This document shows positions 1 to 7,195 of a DNA stretch of 64,000 nucleotides, one piece after another. The translations under genes were made by a program, and so were the position numbers. The notes beneath the pieces are model-generated. The model searched no databases, had not been told where the DNA came from, and saw nothing but the letters and a program-made list of their open reading frames with translations. Source of the stretch: Pseudomonas tolaasii NCPPB 2192 (lineage in GTDB: Bacteria > Pseudomonadota > Gammaproteobacteria > Pseudomonadales > Pseudomonadaceae); contig NZ_PHHD01000001.1 of NCBI RefSeq assembly GCF_002813445.1, forward strand, positions 1,178,001 to 1,242,000. Reading direction: 5' to 3'. Numbering within the stretch: position 1 is the stretch's first letter; each line of letters opens with the position of its first letter.

Positions 1-406
1 CGGCGTTGCTGCCCATGGCCGAATACACCCGGTCGCGGCCTTCGATCAGGCCGGGCAGGATGTCGTCGATATCGGTAATGGGAAATGCATCGTCAGCGCC
101 AAAGTCGCGGATCGCGCCTTCGGTGCCGGCGCGCAAGCCGTCCCACAGTTCGCGTTCGGCGTTGCGTTCGCGGCAGAACAACACGTACTCGCCATGCTGG
201 CGACCGGGCATCAGCACGATCACCGCTTCCGGTTCGGGGAAGCCACTGAGGTACTGGAAATCGCTGTCCTGGCGGTAGACGTGTTCGACATCACGGTTGC
301 GGATGGCCACGGCGGCGGCCGGCAAAATCGCGATGCTGTTGGGTTCCATCTGCGCCATGAGCGCCTTGCGGCGCCGGGTGTATTCCGCTTTGGGGATATG
401 GATCAT
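1..406 (-). CDS. pepP: Xaa-Pro aminopeptidase (aminopeptidase P), N-terminal part, cut by window edge
   Basis: Aminopeptidase P removes the N-terminal residue from peptides whose second residue is proline and is a cytoplasmic Mn-dependent enzyme. Only about 135 N-terminal codons are in the window; the frame stays open to base 1. The visible part begins MIHIPKAEYTRRRKAL and continues with the N-terminal creatinase-like segment (DFQYLSGFPEPEAVIVLMPG); the metal-binding domain lies outside. The ATG at 404-406 follows an AGGAAG ribosome site. It sits 20 bases after the YgfB-family gene on the same strand, the same order as in P. aeruginosa, where ubiH follows. Identification is firm; activity cannot be judged from a fragment. 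Confidence 0.9.
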   Translation of the reverse strand, partial: MIHIPKAEYTRRRKALMAQMEPNSIAILPAAAVAIRNRDVEHVYRQDSDFQYLSGFPEPEAVIVLMPGRQHGEYVLFCRERNAERELWDGLRAGTEGAIRDFGADDAFPITDIDDILPGLIEGRDRVYSAMGSNA

Positions 407-426
407 GGGCAGATGGGCTTCCTTTC

Positions 427-984
427 TCAGTGCAGCGACGGCTTGGTTGCAGCAGGTTCCGAAGACTTGCGGGTCTCGGTAAACAGCAGCAGCGGCGCGA
501 CGCGCAGGTATTCCATGACTTCCATGTAGTCGCCTTCGCCGTCCTCGGACTCTTCCAGCGCATCTTGCACCTGGGAGATGGCTGCCAAATCCTGCAACAC
601 TTCCTTGGCGTCGGTGCTCAGTTCCAGGCCGCCGGCGTTCACGCCGAAACCGTGGAGGAAACCCTGGCACCATTGGCCCAGCGCGGCGGCGCGTTCGGTC
701 AGCGGCGCGTCGTCGGTCGGCAGCAGCAGCACCACGGTGACGTCATCACCGGTGAGCTCGCCCTTGACCATTTCCTGCAGGCCGATCAGCGCGTTACGCA
801 CGTTTTCGGTCGGTTCGGTTTCCAGCAGCTCGGCCACATCGGCCAGCCAGTTGTCGGCATCAAAGCCGACGCCGGTGCAGCTGCGGCCCAGCAACACGCC
901 GTGCAGCTCGGCAGGCGAGCATGGGTGACCGCTGGCGCTCAGCAGTTTGGAAAAAGCATCGTACGGGGAGTTCTGAATAGGCAT
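427..984 (-). CDS. YgfB/YecA (UPF0149) family protein
   Basis: A 185-residue cytoplasmic protein of the UPF0149 family. The typical N-terminal block (YDAFSKLLSASGHPCSPAELHG) and the central QGFLHGFG segment are both present. The molecular function of the family is not settled. It is the first gene of a leftward unit with pepP and is divergent from the ZapB-like/zapA genes, so the 138-base gap to 1123 should carry both promoters. Length agrees with other Pseudomonas members. No unusual features. Confidence 0.88.
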   Translation of the reverse strand: MPIQNSPYDAFSKLLSASGHPCSPAELHGVLLGRSCTGVGFDADNWLADVAELLETEPTENVRNALIGLQEMVKGELTGDDVTVVLLLPTDDAPLTERAAALGQWCQGFLHGFGVNAGGLELSTDAKEVLQDLAAISQVQDALEESEDGEGDYMEVMEYLRVAPLLLFTETRKSSEPAATKPSLH

Positions 985-1122
985 GGTGAGCTAGGCGCCA
1001 GACGGCGCAATGTCTAGAATGGAGCGCTGTATCCTAGCACCGGCAGACGTACCAAGACTATCGAGGGCGTCAGATCGTTTATCCTGCAGTTGCCATTCAT
1101 CAGACAAATCCAGTGGAACCCA

Positions 1123-1332
1123 ATGGAAGACACCGACCTGCAAGCGCTGATGGCCAGACTCGAACTGCTAATTGATCGGGTCGAGCAACTTAAGAGTCAA
1201 AACGGACTCCTACTAGCTCAGGAAAAAACCTGGCGCGAGGAACGCGCTCACCTCATTGAAAAAAACGAAATCGCCCGGCGTAAGGTCGAATCGATGATTT
1301 CGCGCCTGAAGGCCCTGGAGCAAGACTCATGA
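1123..1332 (+). CDS. TIGR02449 family coiled-coil protein (ZapB-like)
   Basis: A 69-residue, almost wholly helical coiled-coil protein (MEDTDLQALMARLELL...). Leucine/isoleucine heptads run through the full length. The family is small and found next to zapA in gamma-proteobacteria; a ZapB-like role at the division site is an inference from context and shape. An in-frame TTG lies 33 bases upstream at 1090, but the ATG at 1123 gives the length normal for the family, so I use it. The stop overlaps the zapA start by four bases (ATGA), showing translational coupling. Confidence 0.85.
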   Translation: MEDTDLQALMARLELLIDRVEQLKSQNGLLLAQEKTWREERAHLIEKNEIARRKVESMISRLKALEQDS

Positions 1333-1646
1333 GTTCAAGCAATAGCGTAACCGTGCAGATCCTCGACAAAGAGTATTCGATCATCTGCCCCCAGGAAGAG
1401 CGCAACAACCTGGTGAGCGCCGCCCGTTACCTGGACGGCAAGATGCGTGAAATCCGCAGCAGCGGCAAAGTCATCGGCGCCGACCGTATCGCCGTGATGG
1501 CCGCACTGAACATCACCCACGATTTGCTGCACAAGCAGGAACGGCCTGACGTGCAGGCCAGCGGCTCGACGCGCGAGCAAGTGCGCGACCTGCTGGAGCG
1601 CGTGGATCTGGTACTTTCTACCGATCCAGAGCCACCCAAGGGCTGA
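1329..1646 (+). CDS. zapA: Cell division protein ZapA
   Basis: ZapA binds and bundles FtsZ filaments at mid-cell. The 105-residue product shows the family pattern: an N-terminal globular domain with VTVQILDKEYSIICPQEER and YLDGKMREIR, then a C-terminal helix with DRIAVMAALNITHDLL. It overlaps the upstream coiled-coil gene by four bases and is followed directly by the 6S RNA gene and fau, the order seen in many gamma-proteobacteria. Identification is secure. Confidence 0.94.
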   Translation: MSSSNSVTVQILDKEYSIICPQEERNNLVSAARYLDGKMREIRSSGKVIGADRIAVMAALNITHDLLHKQERPDVQASGSTREQVRDLLERVDLVLSTDPEPPKG

Positions 1647-1675
1647 TTGCCGAGTCTGTTTAAGGTATACTCGCC

Positions 1676-1863
1676 CCACTCCCTGGCGTGTTTGCCAGTC
1701 GGCGATGTCCCTGAGCCGATTCGCACTACCCTGGAAGTTGCACGTTGGGCTGGTGTGCATGTCCGCTAGACGGAAAGCCTTAAAGCCTACTGCTTCTTCC
1801 ACCTTGAACTTTCGGGTTCAAGGGCTAAGTCGACAGCGGCTCTGTCGGGGAGCCTGAATTCCC
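1676..1863 (+). ncRNA. ssrS: 6S RNA
   Basis: 6S RNA sequesters the sigma-70 RNA polymerase holoenzyme in stationary phase. Blocks conserved with enterobacterial 6S RNA are present in order: GTCCCTGAGCCGAT (about 1707-1720), AAGCCTTAAAGC (about 1777-1788), CACCTTGAAC with its pairing partner GGGTTCAAGGG (about 1800-1825) and a 3' end in GAATTCC. A TATACT element at 1666-1671 fits a -10 box a few bases before the proposed 5' end. It lies between zapA and fau, the usual place for ssrS. The ends are approximate to within several bases. Confidence 0.9.
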
Positions 1864-1869
1864 AAACTC

Positions 1870-1898
1870 AATGCCAGTCCTCGGACTGGCATTGTTTT
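1870..1898 (+). terminator. Hairpin after 6S RNA
   Basis: A perfect 11-base-pair stem (AATGCCAGTCC / GGACTGGCATT, two-base centre) followed by GTTTTAT. It sits between the 6S RNA and the fau start codon, so it may end read-through 6S transcripts or attenuate fau. The T-run is short, so termination may be partial. Confidence 0.65.
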
Positions 1899-1912
1899 AT
1901 GAGCCGAACACC

Positions 1913-2542
1913 ATGACCGAACCTGCGCCGCTTTCCCGTCCGCAACTTCGACGCATGTTGCGCAAAGCCCGCCGCGAACTCTCGCCGAGCGAGCAGCGCA
2001 AGGCCGCCCACGGCCTGTATCGGCAACTGGCACAGCACCCGCTGTTTCGCCGGGCCAAACATATCTCTTTATACCTACCGACGGACGGTGAAATCGATCC
2101 GCGCCTGCTGCTGCGTGCAGCCCAGCGCCGGGGCAAAGCCACCTACCTGCCGGTGCTCAGTGCCTGGCCGCGAACCAGGATGGTGTTTCAACGCGTGCGA
2201 CCTGGGGATAAGTTGCTGCCCAACCGCTTTCGCATTCTTGAGCCACAGGTGAATGCCAATCGCCAACGCCAGCTCTGGGCGCTGGACCTGGTGCTGCTGC
2301 CACTGGTGGGGTTTGATGATGCGGGCGGGCGGCTGGGCATGGGCGGCGGCTTTTATGACCGCAGCCTCGCGTATCTGGCGCGGCGCAAAAGCTGGCGCAA
2401 ACCGACCCTGCTGGGGCTGGCGCACGAATGCCAGAAAGTTGAGCGACTGGATCAGGCAAGCTGGGACGTGCCGTTGGCGGGCACGGTCTCCGATAAGCGC
2501 TGGTATGTTGCAAAAACGCCGCTGGAATCAGCGGCGCCTTGA
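1913..2542 (+). CDS. fau: 5-formyltetrahydrofolate cyclo-ligase
   Basis: Converts 5-formyl-THF to 5,10-methenyl-THF with ATP. The 209-residue product has the family's C-terminal nucleotide-binding signature (GGRLGMGGGFYDR) after the LLPLVGFD strand. I start at the ATG at 1913 (MTEPAPLSRPQLRRMLRKAR); an earlier in-frame ATG at 1871 lies inside the 6S terminator hairpin and is not credible. The 6S RNA-fau linkage matches E. coli ssrS-ygfA, where both are on one transcript. Confidence 0.93.
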   Translation: MTEPAPLSRPQLRRMLRKARRELSPSEQRKAAHGLYRQLAQHPLFRRAKHISLYLPTDGEIDPRLLLRAAQRRGKATYLPVLSAWPRTRMVFQRVRPGDKLLPNRFRILEPQVNANRQRQLWALDLVLLPLVGFDDAGGRLGMGGGFYDRSLAYLARRKSWRKPTLLGLAHECQKVERLDQASWDVPLAGTVSDKRWYVAKTPLESAAP

Positions 2543-2554
2543 TAAAGAAGAGAA

Positions 2555-2704
2555 TTAACGCTTGAACGGTTGCGACTGCTGGTGAGTCAGTTCAACGGGA
2601 GCATCGGTCTTGTTCGACCACAAGCTCTGCGCATACCCGGTGGTCACAACGCCCAGACCAAACAAAATAACCAAAATCCATAGTAAATCCGGTTTACGTT
2701 GCAT
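2555..2704 (-). CDS. Small single-pass membrane protein, 49 residues, function unknown
   Basis: A 49-codon gene. The product starts MQRKPDLLWILVILFGLGVV and has one hydrophobic segment at about residues 7-22, then a polar tail (SLWSNKTDAPVELTHQQ) ending in FKR. Orientation N-in/C-out is suggested by the early Arg-Lys. A strong ribosome site (GAAGGGGGG) lies 7 bases before the ATG. The gene is convergent with fau (12-base gap) and divergent from the EVE gene. The good start signals and membrane-protein composition argue that it is real. I recognise no family. Confidence 0.72.
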   Translation of the reverse strand: MQRKPDLLWILVILFGLGVVTTGYAQSLWSNKTDAPVELTHQQSQPFKR

Positions 2705-2898
2705 CGATTGCCCCCCTTCAGGCACCTCGTACACGATGACAACAACGTTCCAAAGTAGTCCGTTGCAGCTGCGTCAAGCTTAAAAGCGGGCATTCTGCGG
2801 TAACGTGAACCAACACGCAAACCTTGGCGCCAACCGACTGTCGGTTTGTCATGGAATTGCCCGACAACTTGCCCAAACGCTTTTTCAGGAGCCCCAAC

Positions 2899-3348
2899 AT
2901 GGCCTATTGGTTGATGAAATCCGAGCCCGATGAACTCTCGATCAACGGCCTGGAAAAGCTCGGCGAAGCCCGCTGGGACGGGGTGCGCAACTACCAGGCG
3001 CGCAACTTTCTGCGGGCCATGGCGGTGGGCGACGAGTTTTTCTTTTACCACTCCAGTTGCCCGGTGCCCGGCATCGCCGGCATCGGCAAAATCGTCGAGG
3101 CGGCTTACCCGGACCCGACGGCGCTGGAGCCGGAAAGCCACTACTTCGACGCCAAAGCCACTGCCGAAAAAAACCCGTGGAGCGCCATCAATGTGGCCCA
3201 CGTTAAAACCTTCCCCAAGGTGCTGGGCCTTGGCTACCTGAAACAGCAAACCGCCCTCGCCGAACTGCCGCTGGTGCAAAAAGGCAGCCGGCTTTCCGTA
3301 ATGCCGGTGACCGCCGAACAATGGGCGGCCATCATCGCATTGCGCTGA
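2899..3348 (+). CDS. EVE domain-containing protein
   Basis: A 149-residue single-domain EVE protein (PUA-like fold), a family thought to bind modified bases in nucleic acids. Hallmarks seen: the N-terminal MAYWLMKSEPDELS, WDGVRNYQARNFLRAM, and the FFFYHSSCPVPGIAGIGKIV strand. An in-frame ATG at 2824 exists, but the one at 2899 has AGGAG eight bases before it and gives the canonical N-terminus. It faces the FliL-like gene convergently with only 4 bases between stops. Not in a defence-gene context here. Confidence 0.9.
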   Translation: MAYWLMKSEPDELSINGLEKLGEARWDGVRNYQARNFLRAMAVGDEFFFYHSSCPVPGIAGIGKIVEAAYPDPTALEPESHYFDAKATAEKNPWSAINVAHVKTFPKVLGLGYLKQQTALAELPLVQKGSRLSVMPVTAEQWAAIIALR

Positions 3349-3352
3349 AGCG

Positions 3353-3760
3353 TTACTGGATGATCAGGTTGTTGAACAGCAGGTCTTCGACCACCGGCTT
3401 GCCGGTCTCGTCGTTCATTACTTGCTGGGTTTGTTTGAGCGCTTCCTGACGCAGCTTCTCCTTGCCCTCGACCGTGCTCATCGCTTCGTTGGTCTGCTGG
3501 GTGAACAGCGCCACCAGCTGGTTGCGGATCAGCGGGTCGTTGGCTTTGACGGCGGCGGCGGCTTCAGGCCCGGTCACACGCAGGGCGATGTCGGCCTTGA
3601 ACACCTTCAGCTTGGCCGTACCGTCCAGGCCGTAGTTGCCCACGAACGGCGGGGTCAGGCTGATATAGCTGACCTTCGGCGCCTCGCCTTCTTTGGCTTC
3701 CTCGGCCTGGGCTGCCATCGGCAAGGTCAGGGCCAGCATCAACAGGATCCACGCTTTCAC
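3353..3760 (-). CDS. FliL-like secreted or periplasmic protein
   Basis: A 135-residue protein with a cleavable-looking signal (MKAWILLMLALTLPMAAQAEE) and then a domain resembling the periplasmic part of FliL (SYISLTPPFVGNYG, RVTGPEAAAAVKANDPLIRNQLVALF). Classical FliL is an inner-membrane flagellar stator partner coded among flagellar genes; no flagellar gene is near, so a flagellar role should not be assumed. Start is GTG at 3758-3760 with GAGGAAT upstream. It appears to be monocistronic. Confidence 0.78.
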   Translation of the reverse strand: MKAWILLMLALTLPMAAQAEEAKEGEAPKVSYISLTPPFVGNYGLDGTAKLKVFKADIALRVTGPEAAAAVKANDPLIRNQLVALFTQQTNEAMSTVEGKEKLRQEALKQTQQVMNDETGKPVVEDLLFNNLIIQ

Positions 3761-3910
3761 AGTTCATTCCTCGAATTCGGTTGCCGGGTAGCATAACGCT
3801 AGCAAGGCTGAGCACAAGCTTATGGCGGCTTATCAGGCCCGGGCATGCTCGTTGACCCACGGGCCTGCCCTCCTACACTTATCGGCCACGATGCCAAAAG
3901 GAATAGTCCG

Positions 3911-4888
3911 ATGAAAGCTGTGCTGTGCAAAGCCTTCGGCCCCGCCGAAACCCTGGTGCTGGAAGAGATCGAAAGCCCTGCGATCAAGAAGAACGAAATC
4001 CTGCTGGACGTGCACGCCGCCGGGGTCAATTTCCCGGACACCCTGATCATCGAGGGCAAATACCAGTTCAAGCCGCCCTTCCCGTTTTCGCCGGGTGGCG
4101 AAGCGGCGGGTGTGGTCAGTGAGGTCGGTGAAAAGGTCAGCCACTTGAAGGTGGGCGACCGCGTGATGGCGCTGACCGGCTGGGGCAGCTTTGCCGAGCA
4201 GGTCGCGGTGCCGGGCTACAACGTGCTGCCGATTCCGCCGAGCATGGACTTCAACACCGCCGCCGCCTTCAGCATGACCTACGGCACGTCGATGCACGCG
4301 CTGAAACAACGCGCCCACCTGCAACCCGGCGAAACCCTGCTGGTACTCGGCGCCTCCGGTGGCGTGGGCCTGGCCGCCGTGGAAATCGGCAAAGCCATGG
4401 GCGCCAGGGTGATTGCCGCCGCCAGTAGCGCCGACAAACTCGCCGTAGCCAAGGCGGCCGGGGCCGACGAGCTGATCAATTACAGCGAGGCCAACCTCAA
4501 GGATGAAATCAAGCGCCTGACCGACGGCAACGGCGTGGATGTGATCTACGACCCGGTGGGCGGCGACCTGTTTGACCAGGCCGTGCGCTCCATCGCCTGG
4601 AACGGCCGCCTGTTGGTGGTGGGGTTCGCCAGCGGGCGCATCCCCGAGTTGCCGGTCAACCTGGCGCTGCTCAAGGGCGCGTCCGTGGTCGGTGTGTTCT
4701 GGGGCTCGTTTGCCCAGCGCCAGCCGCAGGATAATGCGGCGAACTTCCAGCAACTGTTTACCTGGTATGCCGAGGGCAAGTTAAAGCCGCTGGTGTCGCA
4801 GGTGTATGCGCTGGAGCAGGCCGCTCAGGCGATCAATGACCTGGGGCAGCGCAAGGCTGTGGGCAAGGTCGTGGTCCAGACCCGGTAA
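3911..4888 (+). CDS. NADPH:quinone oxidoreductase family, zinc-free MDR
   Basis: A 325-residue medium-chain dehydrogenase/reductase of the quinone-oxidoreductase type. The N-terminal GroES-like domain (MKAVLCKAFGPAETLVLEE, AGVNFPDTLIIEGKYQ) is followed by a Rossmann domain with the nucleotide motif GASGGVGLAAVEIGKAMGA near residue 150. The cysteines that bind structural zinc in alcohol dehydrogenases are absent, as in this subgroup. The ATG at 3911 follows AAAAGGAATAGTCCG; the longer frame from 3845 lacks support. Substrate is unknown; enoyl reduction is also possible in this family. Confidence 0.88.
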   Translation: MKAVLCKAFGPAETLVLEEIESPAIKKNEILLDVHAAGVNFPDTLIIEGKYQFKPPFPFSPGGEAAGVVSEVGEKVSHLKVGDRVMALTGWGSFAEQVAVPGYNVLPIPPSMDFNTAAAFSMTYGTSMHALKQRAHLQPGETLLVLGASGGVGLAAVEIGKAMGARVIAAASSADKLAVAKAAGADELINYSEANLKDEIKRLTDGNGVDVIYDPVGGDLFDQAVRSIAWNGRLLVVGFASGRIPELPVNLALLKGASVVGVFWGSFAQRQPQDNAANFQQLFTWYAEGKLKPLVSQVYALEQAAQAINDLGQRKAVGKVVVQTR

Positions 4889-4907
4889 TTGACTTGAAAG
4901 GCACCCC

Positions 4908-4998
4908 ATGTGGGAGCTGGCTTGCCTGCGATAGCAGTCTTTCAGTTACAGAAGTGTTAGCTGACAGACAGTCATCGCAGGCAAGCCAGCTCCCACAT
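4908..4998. repeat. REP-type inverted pair, 'CTGGCTTGCC' subfamily
   Basis: Two outward arms, 4908-4932 and 4974-4998, are perfect inverted copies (ATGTGGGAGCTGGCTTGCC... and its complement) around a 41-base variable centre. This is the typical paired REP (REPIN-like) arrangement of Pseudomonas intergenic space. It lies just after the oxidoreductase stop codon and upstream of the glpT control region. No RAYT transposase is in the window. Confidence 0.88.
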
Positions 4999-5051
4999 TT
5001 GTCTCCAGTGGTCTCAAGATCCAGCTACGACCAGCACGTGTCTATTCGCGA

Positions 5052-5071
5052 CATGTTCATAAAAGAACATG
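5052..5071. promoter_or_regulatory. GlpR-type operator, distal to glpT
   Basis: CATGTTC-ATAAAA-GAACATG is a perfect 7-base inverted repeat with a 6-base centre. It matches the enterobacterial GlpR consensus (ATGTTC, six-base centre, GAACAT) in both arms. It lies about 110 bases before the glpT start. Assignment to GlpR is inference from the motif plus the nature of the downstream gene. Confidence 0.65.
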
Positions 5072-5115
5072 CAATTGCTCTCATTTCCTGTGTTTGCAGA
5101 TAAGAGGCGATGCTA

Positions 5116-5131
5116 TTTTCGGTAACGAAAC
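5116..5131. promoter_or_regulatory. GlpR-type operator, proximal to glpT
   Basis: TTTTCGGTAACGAAAC contains a perfect inverted repeat TTTCG-GTAA-CGAAA, close to the inner part of the GlpR consensus (TTCG-WTAW-CGAA). It is about 50 bases before the glpT start and 64 bases from the distal site, centre to centre, so two dimers or a loop could be involved. Confidence 0.55.
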
Positions 5132-5178
5132 TGTAACATTCGCATCCGCAGTCAAAACAAGAAATTTGGAGCTCTTGA

Positions 5179-6516
5179 ATGTTTGCTTTCTTTCGACCTG
5201 CCGCACACCAGGCACGCCTGCCTGAAGAAAAAATAGACAGTACCTACCGACGACTGCGCTGGCAGATCTTCGCCGGTATTTTCTTCGGTTATGCCGGGTA
5301 TTACCTGCTGCGCAAAAACTTCTCCCTGGCCATGCCCTACCTGATCGACGAGGGTTACACCCGTGGCGAACTGGGCCTGGCGATGTCGGCGATTGCGATT
5401 GCCTACGGCCTGTCCAAGTTTTTGATGGGCCTGGTGTCCGACCGCTCCAACCCACGCTACTTCCTGACCTTCGGCCTGCTGGTATCGGCCGGGGTGATGT
5501 TCATTTTCGGTTTCGCACCTTGGGCCACGTCCAGCGTGACCATGATGTTCATTTTGCTGTTCATCAACGGCTGGGCCCAGGGCATGGGCTGGCCGCCAAG
5601 CGGGCGGACCATGGTGCACTGGTGGTCGCAGAAAGAACGCGGCGGCGTGGTGTCGGTGTGGAACGTGGCGCACAACGTCGGCGGCGGCCTGATCGGCCCG
5701 CTGTTCCTGCTGGGCATGGCCTGGTTCAACGACTGGCACGCGGCATTCTACGTGCCGGCGACCGTGGCCTTGCTGGTGGCGGCGTTTGCCTTCATCACCA
5801 TGCGCGACACCCCGCAATCGGTGGGCCTGCCGCCGATCGAGGAATACAAAAACGATTACCCGGAAGGCTACAACGCCAGCCACGAAGAAGAATTCAGCGC
5901 CAAGGAAATCTTCGTCAAGTACGTGCTGCGCAACAAAATGCTGTGGTACATCGCCTTCGCCAACGTATTTGTCTATCTGCTGCGCTATGGCGTGCTGGAC
6001 TGGGCGCCGACCTACCTGAAAGAAGCCAAGCACTTCAACGTGGATAAAACCTCGTGGGCGTACTTCTTCTATGAGTGGGCGGGCATTCCGGGCACGCTGC
6101 TGTGCGGCTGGATGTCGGACAAGATCTTCCGTGGCAACCGTGGCCTGACCGGCGTGGTGTTCATGGCACTGGTAACCGTGGCGACCCTGGTTTACTGGCT
6201 CAACCCGCCGGGCAACCCGATGATCGACATGATCGCGCTGTTCTCCATCGGCTTCCTGATCTACGGCCCGGTGATGCTGATCGGCCTGCAGGCGTTGGAA
6301 CTGGCGCCGAAGAAAGCCGCCGGCACTGCTGCGGGTTTCACCGGTTTGTTCGGCTACCTGGGTGGTTCGGTCGCGGCCAGTGCGGCGATGGGCTACACCG
6401 TGGACCATTTTGGCTGGGATGGTGGTTTCGTACTGCTGGTCGGTGCGTGCCTGTTGGCGATTGCCTTCCTGCTGCCGACACTGCGACACACCAACAGCAT
6501 CAGCGCGGCGCGTTAA
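5179..6516 (+). CDS. glpT: sn-glycerol-3-phosphate:phosphate antiporter
   Basis: A 445-residue inner-membrane MFS transporter of the organophosphate:phosphate antiporter family that imports glycerol-3-phosphate in exchange for phosphate. The N-terminus (RRLRWQIFAGIFFGYAGYYL, LRKNFSLAMPYL) and the GLSKFLMGLVSDRSNPRYF loop are typical of GlpT. Twelve hydrophobic segments are expected from the pattern. The ATG follows TTGGAG. Two GlpR-like operators lie upstream. Its stop overlaps the convergent chaC-type gene by four bases. Fosfomycin commonly enters through this carrier (family knowledge). Confidence 0.94.
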   Translation: MFAFFRPAAHQARLPEEKIDSTYRRLRWQIFAGIFFGYAGYYLLRKNFSLAMPYLIDEGYTRGELGLAMSAIAIAYGLSKFLMGLVSDRSNPRYFLTFGLLVSAGVMFIFGFAPWATSSVTMMFILLFINGWAQGMGWPPSGRTMVHWWSQKERGGVVSVWNVAHNVGGGLIGPLFLLGMAWFNDWHAAFYVPATVALLVAAFAFITMRDTPQSVGLPPIEEYKNDYPEGYNASHEEEFSAKEIFVKYVLRNKMLWYIAFANVFVYLLRYGVLDWAPTYLKEAKHFNVDKTSWAYFFYEWAGIPGTLLCGWMSDKIFRGNRGLTGVVFMALVTVATLVYWLNPPGNPMIDMIALFSIGFLIYGPVMLIGLQALELAPKKAAGTAAGFTGLFGYLGGSVAASAAMGYTVDHFGWDGGFVLLVGACLLAIAFLLPTLRHTNSISAAR

Positions 6517-7169
6517 TCGCCGCCTGAACAGCCCTTGGCACAACGCTTGAGCCGCGCCTCCAGGTTTTTATCCGGCATGGCGTGGCTACGCAGGGCGTTG
6601 ACGGTCTGCTCGACATAATCGCGAGTCGTGCCGTAACGCCCGCAAGCACTTTCCAGGACATGATTGAGCACGATGTCGGGCAAGTTGCCTGCATACGTCG
6701 GTAGATGCCGCTCCAGTACAAACCCCAGCGCCTGCACCTGGCTGCCATCTTCAAGACGGCAGTTGAGCCAGTGCGGCCGGTAGGAAGGGTATGGCATCTC
6801 GCGCTGCCATAAGGCGTAGAGCGAAGCTTCGAGCTGATCGTCCGGCAGGCGGTAGGCAAACCCGCTGCACGAGCCGCCCCGATCCAGCCCGAACACCAAC
6901 CCCGGCGACTCCGGCGTACCGCGATGCTCCTGCGACCACAAATACAGCCCCCGGTGATAACCGTGGACCCGTGCCCGTACGCGCTCGGTCGAGGAACATT
7001 CAGGGCGCCAGATCAGCGAACCATAAGCGAAAAGCCAGACCGGCCCACCCTTATGCCGGGCCATGGTGGCCTGCATTGAGCTCATCAACTGTTCGTGAGT
7101 GAGTTGCGGCCCAAGATCGAGCCGCGGAGGGTAAGCCAATTGCATAAGATCAGATTCAATAACGGCCAT
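6513..7169 (-). CDS. ChaC-type gamma-glutamylcyclotransferase
   Basis: A 218-residue protein of the ChaC family, which degrades glutathione to 5-oxoproline and Cys-Gly. The substrate-binding motif YGSLIW is at about residue 49, preceded by the PVWLFA strand, and the catalytic glutamate is probably the one in WQREMPYPSYRP. The family was formerly called cation-transport protein. It follows the TonB-dependent receptor by 26 bases on the same strand and could be co-transcribed with it. The C-terminus carries a short Cys-rich tail (KRCAKGCSGGD). Confidence 0.88.
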   Translation of the reverse strand: MAVIESDLMQLAYPPRLDLGPQLTHEQLMSSMQATMARHKGGPVWLFAYGSLIWRPECSSTERVRARVHGYHRGLYLWSQEHRGTPESPGLVFGLDRGGSCSGFAYRLPDDQLEASLYALWQREMPYPSYRPHWLNCRLEDGSQVQALGFVLERHLPTYAGNLPDIVLNHVLESACGRYGTTRDYVEQTVNALRSHAMPDKNLEARLKRCAKGCSGGD

Positions 7170-7195
7170 GGCGAATCGCTTAGGTCTCCTGCGTA

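Noticed and set aside
1871..1912. An N-terminal extension of Fau from the ATG at 1871
   Set aside because: This ATG lies within the hairpin after 6S RNA; the ATG at 1913 gives the normal protein start.
2899..3348. EVE-domain gene as part of a defence island
   Set aside because: Neighbours are housekeeping genes (fau, 6S RNA, oxidoreductase); no restriction, toxin or nuclease genes are close.
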